A stretch of DNA of 64,000 nucleotides, taken from NCBI RefSeq assembly GCF_000374325.1, contig NZ_KB894083.1, positions 41,644 to 105,643 of the forward strand, in the 5' to 3' direction. The stretch is from Allofustis seminis DSM 15817 (GTDB taxonomy: Bacteria > Bacillota > Bacilli > Lactobacillales > Carnobacteriaceae_A). The notes beneath the pieces were generated by a model, which was given only the letters and a program-made list of their open reading frames with translations, ran no database searches and was not told where the DNA came from. This document shows, one piece after another, positions 43,457 through 51,170 of this stretch (positions are counted from its first letter, which is position 1; every line of letters starts with the position of its first letter). The translations under genes and the position numbers were made by a program.

Positions 43457-43529
43457 AAAAGCCTCGAAGTGAAGGGTTTGGTTATAAGGAAGTATATTTT
43501 TCAATTAGGCGGTATAGCCCGTTCAAGGG

Positions 43530-44262
43530 CTATGCCGTCTTTTCCTGTTTATTGGTTTCTTTCTGTTCCGTTTGCGGGTCAGTCGGCAAATGGATTTCTC
43601 CCACGAAGTTAAAAATAATATTCACTTTCTGAAAATGCTTGCCACCTATCTTCTCAGGCGCATGGGCAACGATTTTCTTCACAAACTCATTGACGATAGT
43701 GGGTGTTAATTCTGTTATTCCCACATACTTGCAGAGAATGGCGGATAATCTGTCAAAATCGCTTTTATTTTGTTCGTAGGTATCGACTTTCTGTTGTTCT
43801 ATATTACCTTTTATGTCAGTTCTTTCTGTTCCGCTTCGTACTCTGCGGACAGATTTAAAAATCGTTCAAGGCTGATTGTGTCGTTGATGTCATTCTCATA
43901 AATCCACTTGAAAATCTGGTCGAGTTCCGCAATCCGTTTTTTCCCCTGCCCTACTTTACGCCACTTGCGCTTCATTTCCTTTTCTGCTTTGCATAATGGG
44001 CGCGTATTGTTAGCACTTTGTCAGCTTTCAGAGTTTTCGCTATCCGCATAGGTCCGTTTCTGACAACACATAAATCAAAAATCTTCTTTACCACAGCGGT
44101 GGCTTCTTCATCTACAATCTATTTTTTCTGTCATTGGGGTCTACCTTATAACCGTAAGGTGGCGTTGTCAGATGTTCCCCTGCCATGCCCTGCACTTTCT
44201 TGATTGCCCGTTTTTTTACTGGTATCTTTGGCGTAAAAATCGTTAAGCAGATTTTGGAAAGG
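43530..44262 (-). pseudogene. Large serine recombinase (TnpX/TndX type), frameshifted and 5'-deleted
   Basis: Read on the minus strand in changing frames, pieces of the recombinase appear in the correct order: NDFYAKDTSKK, PPYGYKVDPNDRK-like, KIFDLCVVRNGPMRIAKTL, KRIAELDQIFKWIYEND, LSAEYEAEQKE, then the C-terminal zinc-ribbon/DUF4368-side IEQQKVDTYEQNKSDF and GITELTPTIVNEFVKKI. At least three frameshifts or stops separate them. The catalytic N-terminal domain is missing. This enzyme once integrated the element. Confidence 0.8.
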
Positions 44263-44365
44263 TATAAAACTATTGTTGCTCTTTGCCCCGAACTATATAC
44301 AACACCGCCCTTTGCGATTTTGCCGAAGTTTTGAGAAAATTTTTGTGAAAAACTTTTTACACCTC

Positions 44366-44396
44366 TTGACTCTAACGTTACGTTATAGTTTATAAT
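44366..44396 (+). promoter_or_regulatory. MerR-type promoter with 19-base spacer
   Basis: -35 TTGACT (44366-44371) and -10 TATAAT (44391-44396) are 19 bases apart, too long for normal transcription. The spacer is the dyad CTAACGTTACGTTATAG. This is the classical design activated by DNA twisting when a MerR protein binds; here the gene regulates itself. Confidence 0.85.
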
Positions 44397-44419
44397 ATCT
44401 TTACACGGGAGGGATAATT

Positions 44420-45145
44420 ATGCGAACAGTAAATGAAGTTAGCAAACTCACAGGAGTAAGTGTGCGCACACTGCATCATTATGATGCCATTGGTCTTTTG
44501 AAACCTACAGAAGTGACCGAGTCGGGTTATCGGTTGTATGACGATACGGCACTCAGCCGTTTGCAAAATATTTTACTGTTTCGTGAGTTACAATTTCCTC
44601 TAAAAGAAATCAAAGCAATTCTTGACAGTTCAAACTTTGATCCGTTAGAGGCATTAACACAACAAATTGAATTACTGGAATTGCAGTATAAGCATATAGG
44701 GGAACTGATTTCTTTCGCCCGTGAAATCCAGAAAAAAGGAGTGAGAGAAATGAACTTTCGCATTTTCGACAAAAGCGAGATTGAACAGTACAAGGTAGAA
44801 GCCAAAGCGAAATGGGGTGACATCAAAGAATATCAAGAATATGAGCAGAAGCAAAAGAGCGGACATGATTTTAGTGAAACAACATCGCAGCTGATGAATT
44901 TGTTCAATGAAATCGGAGCACTCGGGCAGTTGTCGCCTACCGATAAAGCGGTACAGGAAAAAATTAACGATTTACAAAACTTTATTACAAGTAATTACTA
45001 CACTTGTAATACTGAAATTTTTCGTGGATTAGGGCAGATGTATGTCAATGATGAGCGATTTAAGCACAATATTGATAAAGTAGGTGGCGCGGGCACGGCT
45101 GAATTTGTAAAGCAGGCTATTGAAATTTATTGTTCTAAGGAGTAA
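44420..45145 (+). CDS. MerR-family regulator with TipAS-type ligand domain
   Basis: 241 residues. N-terminal MerR HTH (VNEVSKLTGVSVRTLHHYD..GLLKP), dimerisation helix, then a TipAS domain (about 115-241) with SQLMNLFNEIGAL and MYVNDERFKHNID. TipAS domains bind bulky antibiotics such as thiostrepton or albicidin-like compounds. It is the only intact regulatory gene of the element and is probably autoactivated by its ligand. No obvious resistance gene follows. Confidence 0.88.
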   Translation: MRTVNEVSKLTGVSVRTLHHYDAIGLLKPTEVTESGYRLYDDTALSRLQNILLFRELQFPLKEIKAILDSSNFDPLEALTQQIELLELQYKHIGELISFAREIQKKGVREMNFRIFDKSEIEQYKVEAKAKWGDIKEYQEYEQKQKSGHDFSETTSQLMNLFNEIGALGQLSPTDKAVQEKINDLQNFITSNYYTCNTEIFRGLGQMYVNDERFKHNIDKVGGAGTAEFVKQAIEIYCSKE

Positions 45146-45150
45146 ATGAA

Positions 45151-45339
45151 ATGGTTACAACAGAATGGATACTTTGTCCTGTTTGCGGTAATAAAACAAG
45201 GCTACAGATACGGCAAGATACCGAATTGAAAAACTTCCCGCTGTTTTGTCCAAAGTGCAGACAAGAAATGCTAATTAGTGTAGAACAAATGAAACTATCC
45301 GTTATCCAAGAGCCGGACGCACAGACGCAGAGCCGATAA
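45151..45339 (+). CDS. Cysteine-rich KTR-domain protein
   Basis: 62 residues with two Cys pairs, CPVCGNKTRLQIRQD and CPKC, a probable zinc ribbon. 'Cysteine-rich KTR' proteins are common cargo in Firmicutes conjugative elements; the function is unknown. Five bases downstream of the MerR gene, same operon. Confidence 0.8.
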   Translation: MVTTEWILCPVCGNKTRLQIRQDTELKNFPLFCPKCRQEMLISVEQMKLSVIQEPDAQTQSR

Positions 45340-45374
45340 CACGCAGATATAAAATGCGGTTATCGGCTCTTTTC
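45331..45374 (+). terminator. Terminator of the merR-KTR unit
   Basis: Stem AGCCGATAAC / GTTATCGGCT followed by CTTTT, overlapping the KTR stop codon. Confidence 0.85.
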
Positions 45375-46086
45375 TGTTCTGTAGTAAATAAACTGCCGTA
45401 TTTTGCATACAGTCAATATGTTGGAACGCCCATTTAGGATATGGCGGTATCAAATGCTTGTAAGCAAGGCGGTATCACCATGTCCTTTTTTCTGTACCAT
45501 TGACATTCTTCAATTATCAAAAAAGCCTATTCCATATAACGGGATATTCCAGCTACCAGTATGAACACACATTTCACTATGTACGCTTGAATAACTCATA
45601 TTACCAAATGTCTATGTGGTTTTGCTATGGGATAATCAAGAGCGCAAGCGGATAGACCGCTTGCCCCTCTATGAATTATGAATTTTCTAAACGAATAATT
45701 ATTTCTGTATTCCCGCTTCATTTCGCTTTCGTTCCAGCAACTTATGGACAGAGGAAGAATTGAGGGGACAGAAAGGAATGGAAAATCCAATATCGAGTAA
45801 TCCAATGCTGGAAGTCATAACTACACAAGGCTTTGTTCCTTGTAAACTGCTATAGGAATTGTCATAGTAATGTTACGCAATAGAGGGCAACACAGCTTGG
45901 GTTTAAGCATCTTACAGACACGAAAACATCAAGGATAAGAGATTTTACCTTTTCACTCAAAAATGGGGTTCTACTGCATAACAATGCATAGATAGAAAAA
46001 CAGAGAGGAAATCACTTTTAAAAGTGACTAACTCTCTGTTTCTGTTTGCAAACCTGTCTGTCAGCGTTAGTGATAAGTTATTGTGA
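45375..46086. other. Non-coding remnant of the element
   Basis: About 700 bases with no ORF I can support. It holds short repeats of the type GGCGGTATCA (two copies around 45440-45475) and, near 45998-46042, a nested inverted repeat (AAACAGAGAG ... CTCTCTGTTT around AATCACTTTTAAAAGTGA). The reading frames are broken everywhere. It is most simply decayed element DNA. Confidence 0.6.
45998..46042. repeat. Nested inverted repeat near the right end of the element
   Basis: Outer arms AAACAGAGAG / CTCTCTGTTT and inner arms TCACTTTT / AAAAGTGA. It could be a terminator or a recombinase-related site close to the right end. Confidence 0.55.
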
Positions 46087-46131
46087 ATACTTCCTTATTA
46101 GCGTAAAACTAAAATGCTTCGAAGCTTTTTA

Positions 46132-46668
46132 TTATTTTGTTTGATATTTTTTAATAATAGGTTTCAACTGTGGCAATTGTGTGATAAATAAAATAAATGC
46201 AAAACGTATAGGTAACATAATCGCATTTTGTGGCACTCTAGTCACTAATAACTCACGAAAAGGTGTCCCAAAAAGCAAATGGACCCAGTAAGTATTCAAT
46301 ACTAAATTCACAAAGAGGGTATTAACAACAGTTGCTGCTAAAACGTGCGGCCAACGAATCGTTTTTCGATGCAAAAATAGGCCATAAATGATACCGCCAA
46401 GCATAGCACTAATCGTAAAGCCGATGAAAAAGGGACCTCCTGGACCAAAAAGAAAGCTTTTTAGCAAATCACTCGATACATTGGCCAGTCCAGCAATAAT
46501 AGGTCCATATAAAATACCCAGCAGTGCAGTAATAATAAAACTAAAGCTGATTCGGTTAGCATTACCTAGAGGAATTGAAAATCGCGAAAGTACTAAATGA
46601 AGTGCAATCATAACTGCTACGATCGTCATTTGTTCAACTGAAAAATTAAATTTATTTTTTTTATTCAT
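46132..46668 (-). CDS. folT: Folate ECF transporter S component
   Basis: 178 residues, six hydrophobic segments. The family signature is visible in LSRFSIPLGNANRISFSFI, GPGGPFFIGFTISAMLGGIIYG and the C-terminal VPQNAIMLPIRFAFI. Binds folate and works with the shared ECF module (not in this window). Behind a THF riboswitch. AAAGGAG Shine-Dalgarno. The gene is the last of the folate cluster and has been separated from the HD gene by the inserted element. Confidence 0.92.
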   Translation of the reverse strand: MNKKNKFNFSVEQMTIVAVMIALHLVLSRFSIPLGNANRISFSFIITALLGILYGPIIAGLANVSSDLLKSFLFGPGGPFFIGFTISAMLGGIIYGLFLHRKTIRWPHVLAATVVNTLFVNLVLNTYWVHLLFGTPFRELLVTRVPQNAIMLPIRFAFILFITQLPQLKPIIKKYQTK

Positions 46669-46709
46669 TGGAATTCTCCTTTAATTCAAAGAATCCACTT
46701 AATATATAA

Positions 46710-46792
46710 GCGGATGCGAAAAATAGTCGCAATATTTTTTCTTCTGAAAGCAACATCCCATCTCTCAGACCTTAACGCTATTTTCCTACTCT
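46710..46792 (-). promoter_or_regulatory. Tetrahydrofolate (THF) riboswitch upstream of folT
   Basis: Minus-strand transcript shows, in order, GCGTTAAG, GGGATGTTGC, a short GCGAC...TCGC hairpin and GCATCCGC, the conserved blocks of the THF (folT) riboswitch. CGTTAAG and GGGATG form the folded core, and the last block pairs with it. It lies 40 bases before the folT start, enough to hide the Shine-Dalgarno, so translation control is likely. High THF would shut down folate import. Confidence 0.85.
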
Positions 46793-46802
46793 TTTTTATT
46801 TT

Positions 46803-47366
46803 TTAAATATTTATCCATTCTTTTTCTGTTACAACATAATCAACAGGGCGATCCCAATCTTGTGGATGCCAATTGTCCGCCCACTGAGATGAACTCATCA
46901 TGGTAAGTGTTTGCCCTTGATAGGTGGCCAACACGCGGTCATAATAACCGCCTCCAAAACCGATCCGAAAGCCTTCTTTCGAACAAACAAGTGCAGGCAC
47001 AATCATTAAATCAATTACATCAAGTGGCACTTCTTGCGTAAGTTCTGGTGAAGGCTCCAATAGCCCTTTAAAGCCAGGTGACACCTGTTGCAGCGATTCA
47101 ATGGCAAAAAATTGCAGCTGACGTGTACGAGGAAGGCAACGTGGCACTACAACTGTACGCTCTTCTTCCCACGCTTTTTGAATTAAGATATGCGTGTCCC
47201 ACTCAATTGCGGTAGATAGCGTTAAAGCGATGGTGTGCGCATCTTGCCAAGCGGAAGCATTCAATATTTTTTTGTGGAGGCATTGCGTAATAAAATGGCG
47301 CTGACTTGAGGAAAGGCTTTGCAAAAAATGTAACGATTGCTCCCGAATTTCTTTTTTAGAACTCAT
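46803..47366 (-). CDS. 5-formyltetrahydrofolate cyclo-ligase
   Basis: 187 residues. The N-terminal KKEIREQSLHFL and the GFRIGFGGGYYDRVL phosphate-binding loop mark the family (YgfA/FAU1). Recycles 5-formyl-THF to 5,10-methenyl-THF with ATP. The ATG at 47366 overlaps the folD stop by 4 bases, so the two are translated together. Confidence 0.93.
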   Translation of the reverse strand: MSSKKEIREQSLHFLQSLSSSQRHFITQCLHKKILNASAWQDAHTIALTLSTAIEWDTHILIQKAWEEERTVVVPRCLPRTRQLQFFAIESLQQVSPGFKGLLEPSPELTQEVPLDVIDLMIVPALVCSKEGFRIGFGGGYYDRVLATYQGQTLTMMSSSQWADNWHPQDWDRPVDYVVTEKEWINI

Positions 47367-48226
47367 TTGCATTCTTCCATTTGCAACGTGCATCCTCGAA
47401 CGACTTGCTCCACTAAAGCTGTCGTTGTAACGCTGCCGACCCCTCCTGGCACAGGTGTTATAACACTCGCTGCTGTCGCCACTTCATCAAATGATACATC
47501 TCCCACGATTTTGTCATCTTTCATATTGTAGCCAACATCAATCACAATTGCGCCAGGTTTTAGGTGATCTTTTGTAATTAAATCCACTACACCAGTCGCA
47601 GAAATAATCACATCGGCCGTTTTAGTATATTTTTTAAGCTGGCGCGTTGCTTTATGACAAGATATGACGGTTGCATCCCGGTTCATCAATAATAATATTA
47701 ACGGCTTGCCAACGGAAGTACTTTTGCCGATAACACAGACATCAAGACCTCGCACATCAATTGCATAATGGTCCAAAATTTCCATTACCGCTCTGGCCGT
47801 GCTTGGGAACATTGCTTTATCATTATTTTCAGTCACACGCCCTAAGTTCAGCGTCGTCATCCCGTCAACATCTTTTAGTGGTGGAAGTAAATCGGCCACT
47901 TTTTGGCGATCAATATGAGGTGGAAGTGGCTGCATAATAATGATGCCATGTATATCCTTTTCATCACAACGTTGCGCTACGGCTTTTAAGAATTCCGCTT
48001 CTGTTACATCAGCTGGGAATAAGTCTTCAGATGCTATTCCTCCCACAGCTTGCATAACTTTTTGAGCGGCACGACTATATGACTGACATGCTTTTTGACC
48101 TTCAATGCGAAAAATTTTTAAATGTGGTGTTATACCTTTTTGTTTTAAGGTAGCAATCTGTGCTTTAATCTCTTCTCTTTTTTCGATAACTACTGGACGC
48201 CCTTTAAGTAGTCTCGGCTGGTTCAT
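47363..48226 (-). CDS. folD: FolD-type methylene-THF dehydrogenase, cyclohydrolase Lys missing
   Basis: 287 residues. Overall fold and Rossmann site normal: CVIGKSTSVGKPL, ISATGVVDLI, DVGYN, Tyr50 and Asp121 (KDVDG) retained. But the catalytic Lys of YxxxK is Ala54 (SYSRAA; codon GCT at 48067-48065), and the usual PCTPxG motif reads PSTARA (141-146). Lys54 of E. coli FolD is essential for the cyclohydrolase step. A separate cyclohydrolase (FchA) is encoded directly upstream, so this protein is probably a dehydrogenase only. Confidence 0.9.
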   Translation of the reverse strand: MNQPRLLKGRPVVIEKREEIKAQIATLKQKGITPHLKIFRIEGQKACQSYSRAAQKVMQAVGGIASEDLFPADVTEAEFLKAVAQRCDEKDIHGIIIMQPLPPHIDRQKVADLLPPLKDVDGMTTLNLGRVTENNDKAMFPSTARAVMEILDHYAIDVRGLDVCVIGKSTSVGKPLILLLMNRDATVISCHKATRQLKKYTKTADVIISATGVVDLITKDHLKPGAIVIDVGYNMKDDKIVGDVSFDEVATAASVITPVPGGVGSVTTTALVEQVVRGCTLQMEECK

Positions 48227-48238
48227 TCCCCATTCTCC

Positions 48239-48877
48239 TTACCATTTATTATATTTTAGATAAGATTCAATTGCATCGGTTACTTTTTTTATTTTTTTAT
48301 TTAATTTTTGCTTGGTCTGAATGAGTGCATCCTGAATAGGAAGTGCTTTTTCACTTTGTTTCACTTCATATAAATTATTTTCAATCATTCGCTCCGCACT
48401 GACGGCTGCTGCTTGAATAAATTGGACACTCATTAATGCATCACTCAAAATCGGACCACTCACTTGAAGATCAATCAATTGTTCATACAAATCCAACAAC
48501 TCTACTAAATTTCGCATAATATTGAGTAATGGTAAACTGGACTGCACATAGCCATTATCAATGGCTTGTTGGCGTAACTCTTTTTCTTCAGTCGATATTT
48601 TAGGCATTTTATAAGCACTTAAGACTTGCTCAAAAACTGTAGAATCTTCTTCTGTCAATCGTAAGAATTCATCACTCAATTGTTTGGCATGTTCAATAAT
48701 TTGCTCTAACTGTGCCTGATCTTTTATATATTTTTTCTTGCCTAACTGCAACTCAAAAATAAATTGTGTCAATGTTGCACTTAATACACTCACTAAGCCA
48801 ATGCCTGTTCCACCAGTATATTTTCCATTTTTTGAGCCCAGTTCATGTAAAAGCTGTTCAATAGTTAATTGCTTCAT
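48239..48877 (-). CDS. fchA: Methenyl-THF cyclohydrolase/cyclodeaminase (FchA-like)
   Basis: 212 residues of the formimino-THF cyclodeaminase family: YTGGTGIGLVSVLSATL, LGKKKY, and the helical bundle. Converts 5,10-methenyl-THF to 10-formyl-THF (or reverse), supplying the activity that the neighbouring FolD seems to lack. Lies between fhs and folD with 12-base gaps. Confidence 0.88.
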   Translation of the reverse strand: MKQLTIEQLLHELGSKNGKYTGGTGIGLVSVLSATLTQFIFELQLGKKKYIKDQAQLEQIIEHAKQLSDEFLRLTEEDSTVFEQVLSAYKMPKISTEEKELRQQAIDNGYVQSSLPLLNIMRNLVELLDLYEQLIDLQVSGPILSDALMSVQFIQAAAVSAERMIENNLYEVKQSEKALPIQDALIQTKQKLNKKIKKVTDAIESYLKYNKW

Positions 48878-48889
48878 CGCATACCCTCA

Positions 48890-50560
48890 CTAGAATAATC
48901 CATTAATCTTACCAGAATCATCAATGGTCATATGTGTCGCGGCAGGATCTTTTGGCAAGCCAGGCATCTTCATTACATCTCCCGTTAATACAACAATAAA
49001 GCCTGCCCCCGCAGAAACAGTTAAATCCTTAATCGCTACTTCAAAATCTTTAGGACGTCCAAGCAATCGAGGATTGTCCGATAATGAATATTGTGTCTTT
49101 GCCATACAAATAGGCAGATGCCCATACCCTTGTCGCTTCAGTTGGCGTGCAACGCGTTTAGCTTTGACGGACCACTGCGAAGCTTTTCCACCATACACTT
49201 TTTGAATGACGTGGGCTATTTTGGCTTCAAGGGAGTCTTCAAGTGCATAAGGATAGGTTAATGTAGATGGTACATGACATGCATCTACAACGAGATGTGC
49301 TAATGCTTCAGCCCCTGAGCCACCTTGCTCCCACGACTTGCACAAAGCATAAGGAACATCTGCTTGCTGGCAAATCTCTTGAAGCGCTTGGATTTCGGCG
49401 GCGGTATCATTCACAAAAGCGTTGATAGCGACAACGACATTTTGATTGTAGACATGTTGCAAGTTTTCAATATGTTTCAATAAATTGCTAGAACCGTCTT
49501 GGAGTGCTTTTACATTCTCTTCTTGTAGCTGATCTTTTGCCACACCACCATGCAATTTCAATGCACGAATCGTTGCAACTACGACCACTGCATCAGGCGC
49601 TAGGTCCGTCATACGACATTTAATGTCTAAGAATTTTTCGGCACCTAAATCTGCTCCAAATCCCGCTTCAGTTACAGCATAGTCTGCATATGCTAGAGCA
49701 GACTGTGTAGCAAGAACACTATTGCAACCATGTGCAATATTAGCAAAAGGGCCTCCATGGACAAATGCTGGTGTTCCTTCTAATGTTTGAACGAGATTCG
49801 GTTTCAAGGCATCTTTTAATAAGATAGTCATAGCTTCTTCTGCCCCTAGATCCCCAATCGTTACGGGGTTGCGGTCATAAGTGTAACCGATAACAGCTCT
49901 GGAAAGGCGCTGTTTTAAATCTGAAAGTGATGTCGACAAGCATAAAATCGCCATCACTTCACTGGCAACCGTAATATCAAAACCATCTTCTCTTGGCATA
50001 CCATTCAGCGGTCCACCTAACCCGCTCGTAATCTGGCGCAATTGGCGATCATTCATATCAACGGCACGGCGCCAAACAATACGGCGCGGATCAATTTGCA
50101 GTTCATTTCCTTGATGAATGTGATTGTCGATCATAGCAGCTGCTAAGTTATTCGCTGCACCAATGGCATGCATATCGCCAGTGAAATGCAAGTTCAAATC
50201 TTCCATTGGCACTAATTGTGAATGCCCACCTCCAGCAGCACCGCCTTTAATACCAAAAACAGGACCTAAGGACGGCTCGCGTAAAGCTAGACATACTTTT
50301 TCCCCGATATAATTTAATCCATCTGCTAGCCCAATGGATACTGTTGTCTTCCCTTCACCTGCTGCAGTCGGATTAATCGCTGTCACTAAGATTAATTTTC
50401 CCCGTTTGCGCTTGGATAACTCGTCTGGATCCACATGGACTTTGGCCTTATATGGACCATAATGTTCCAACTGTTCGGGATGAATTGCTAATTTCTCAGC
50501 GATTCGATCAATCGGCTGCATTGTAACACTTTGTGCAATTTCAATATCACTTTTTGCCAT
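48890..50560 (-). CDS. fhs: Formate-tetrahydrofolate ligase
   Basis: 556 residues. P-loop [17 protein letters not shown] and [11 protein letters not shown] typical of Fhs. Makes 10-formyl-THF from formate, ATP and THF, for purines and fMet. The ATG at 50560 follows AAGGGG. First gene of fhs-fchA-folD-(cyclo-ligase), which together interconverts all one-carbon oxidation levels. Confidence 0.96.
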   Translation of the reverse strand: MAKSDIEIAQSVTMQPIDRIAEKLAIHPEQLEHYGPYKAKVHVDPDELSKRKRGKLILVTAINPTAAGEGKTTVSIGLADGLNYIGEKVCLALREPSLGPVFGIKGGAAGGGHSQLVPMEDLNLHFTGDMHAIGAANNLAAAMIDNHIHQGNELQIDPRRIVWRRAVDMNDRQLRQITSGLGGPLNGMPREDGFDITVASEVMAILCLSTSLSDLKQRLSRAVIGYTYDRNPVTIGDLGAEEAMTILLKDALKPNLVQTLEGTPAFVHGGPFANIAHGCNSVLATQSALAYADYAVTEAGFGADLGAEKFLDIKCRMTDLAPDAVVVVATIRALKLHGGVAKDQLQEENVKALQDGSSNLLKHIENLQHVYNQNVVVAINAFVNDTAAEIQALQEICQQADVPYALCKSWEQGGSGAEALAHLVVDACHVPSTLTYPYALEDSLEAKIAHVIQKVYGGKASQWSVKAKRVARQLKRQGYGHLPICMAKTQYSLSDNPRLLGRPKDFEVAIKDLTVSAGAGFIVVLTGDVMKMPGLPKDPAATHMTIDDSGKINGLF

Positions 50561-50715
50561 TCGTTGATTAACCCCTTTACTCCTATAATGGTGTAAGTAT
50601 ATCATATTATTCCTATCATCGCGTATTTGAACCCATTGGATTTTTATTCAAAGTTCGTTATAATAAGGTATATCTTTCAAGTATTTTGGTATCTTATTTT
50701 GTTAGGAGGTTTATG

Positions 50716-50937
50716 ATGAAACTTTTAGACCGTTTAGCATTAACAATTCTAATTATCGGCGGCATCCATTTGATGCTTATTGGCGCAGTAAATTCTTATG
50801 CAATTACCGACACATTAATGACACTGCATATTCAAGGACCACGTATTTTTTATATTTTAGTTGGTATCAGTGCATTATGGTGTACAAAATATTATGGCTA
50901 TACACCACGTGGCGGATCACGACTACGCGGAAGATAA
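50716..50937 (+). CDS. DUF378 small membrane protein
   Basis: 73 residues, two hydrophobic segments (LALTILIIGGIHLMLIGA and IFYILVGISALWCTKYY) and a basic tail, as in the DUF378 family (YuzA). Function unknown. The ATG at 50716 has GGAGG 6 bases before; one at 50713 is too near. Followed by a strong terminator. Confidence 0.85.
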   Translation: MKLLDRLALTILIIGGIHLMLIGAVNSYAITDTLMTLHIQGPRIFYILVGISALWCTKYYGYTPRGGSRLRGR

Positions 50938-50980
50938 TTTCCTTGCTCTATATAAATGAACCAATTTATTTATGGTAAAT

Positions 50981-51015
50981 AAAAAAGCTGTGCATAATTT
51001 ATGCACAGCTTTTTT
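50981..51015 (+). terminator. Terminator of the DUF378 gene
   Basis: Stem AAAAAAGCTGTGCATAA / TTATGCACAGCTTTTTT, almost perfect. Confidence 0.93.
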
Positions 51016-51035
51016 GAAATGGTCTACCTTATAAA

Positions 51036-51105
51036 TCGTAATGATTACTTTTATTTAGAATGATTCTAAATCGTAATGATTACTATCTATTTAGAATGAT
51101 TCTAA
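51036..51105. promoter_or_regulatory. Tandem duplicate of Zur-like and PerR-like boxes
   Basis: Two copies of a roughly 35-base unit. Each has a 7-1-7 dyad TCGTAATGATTACTT/A (51036-51050, 51071-51085), close to the B. subtilis Zur box TCGTAATNATTACGA, and a perfect 7-1-7 dyad TTAGAATGATTCTAA (51055-51069, 51091-51105), a close match to the PerR box TTATAATNATTATAA. They lie 65-135 bases before the P-type ATPase start. This indicates Fur-family control, likely by two sensors. Confidence 0.85.
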
Positions 51106-51170
51106 ATAGTGGAATCTGATTCTTTAATTCTATACAATAAATATATAAGAAATAGAAAGGATCGATTCAC

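Larger units (their letters stand above)
43456..46130. mobile_element. Decayed integrative/conjugative-element remnant inserted in a terminator
   Basis: The two arms of one terminator hairpin, AAAAAGCCTCGAAG (43456-43469) and CTTCGAAGCTTTTT (46117-46130), now lie 2.6 kb apart. Just inside them are inverted 12-base ends ATAAGGAAGTAT (43484-43495) and ATACTTCCTTAT (46087-46098). The content is typical of Firmicutes conjugative elements: a broken large serine recombinase, a MerR regulator and a cysteine-rich KTR protein. No intact transfer or integration gene remains. Base composition differs from the flanking folate and HD genes. Confidence 0.75.

Noticed and set aside
45596..45805. 69-codon minus-strand ORF in the right half of the element
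   Set aside because: No ribosome site, no family resemblance, and it lies in DNA that looks decayed on every frame.
43484..46098. Inverted 12-base ends as the termini of an IS element or DDE transposon
   Set aside because: There is no transposase; the content is a serine-recombinase conjugative element, so the inverted ends are noted only as structure near the borders.
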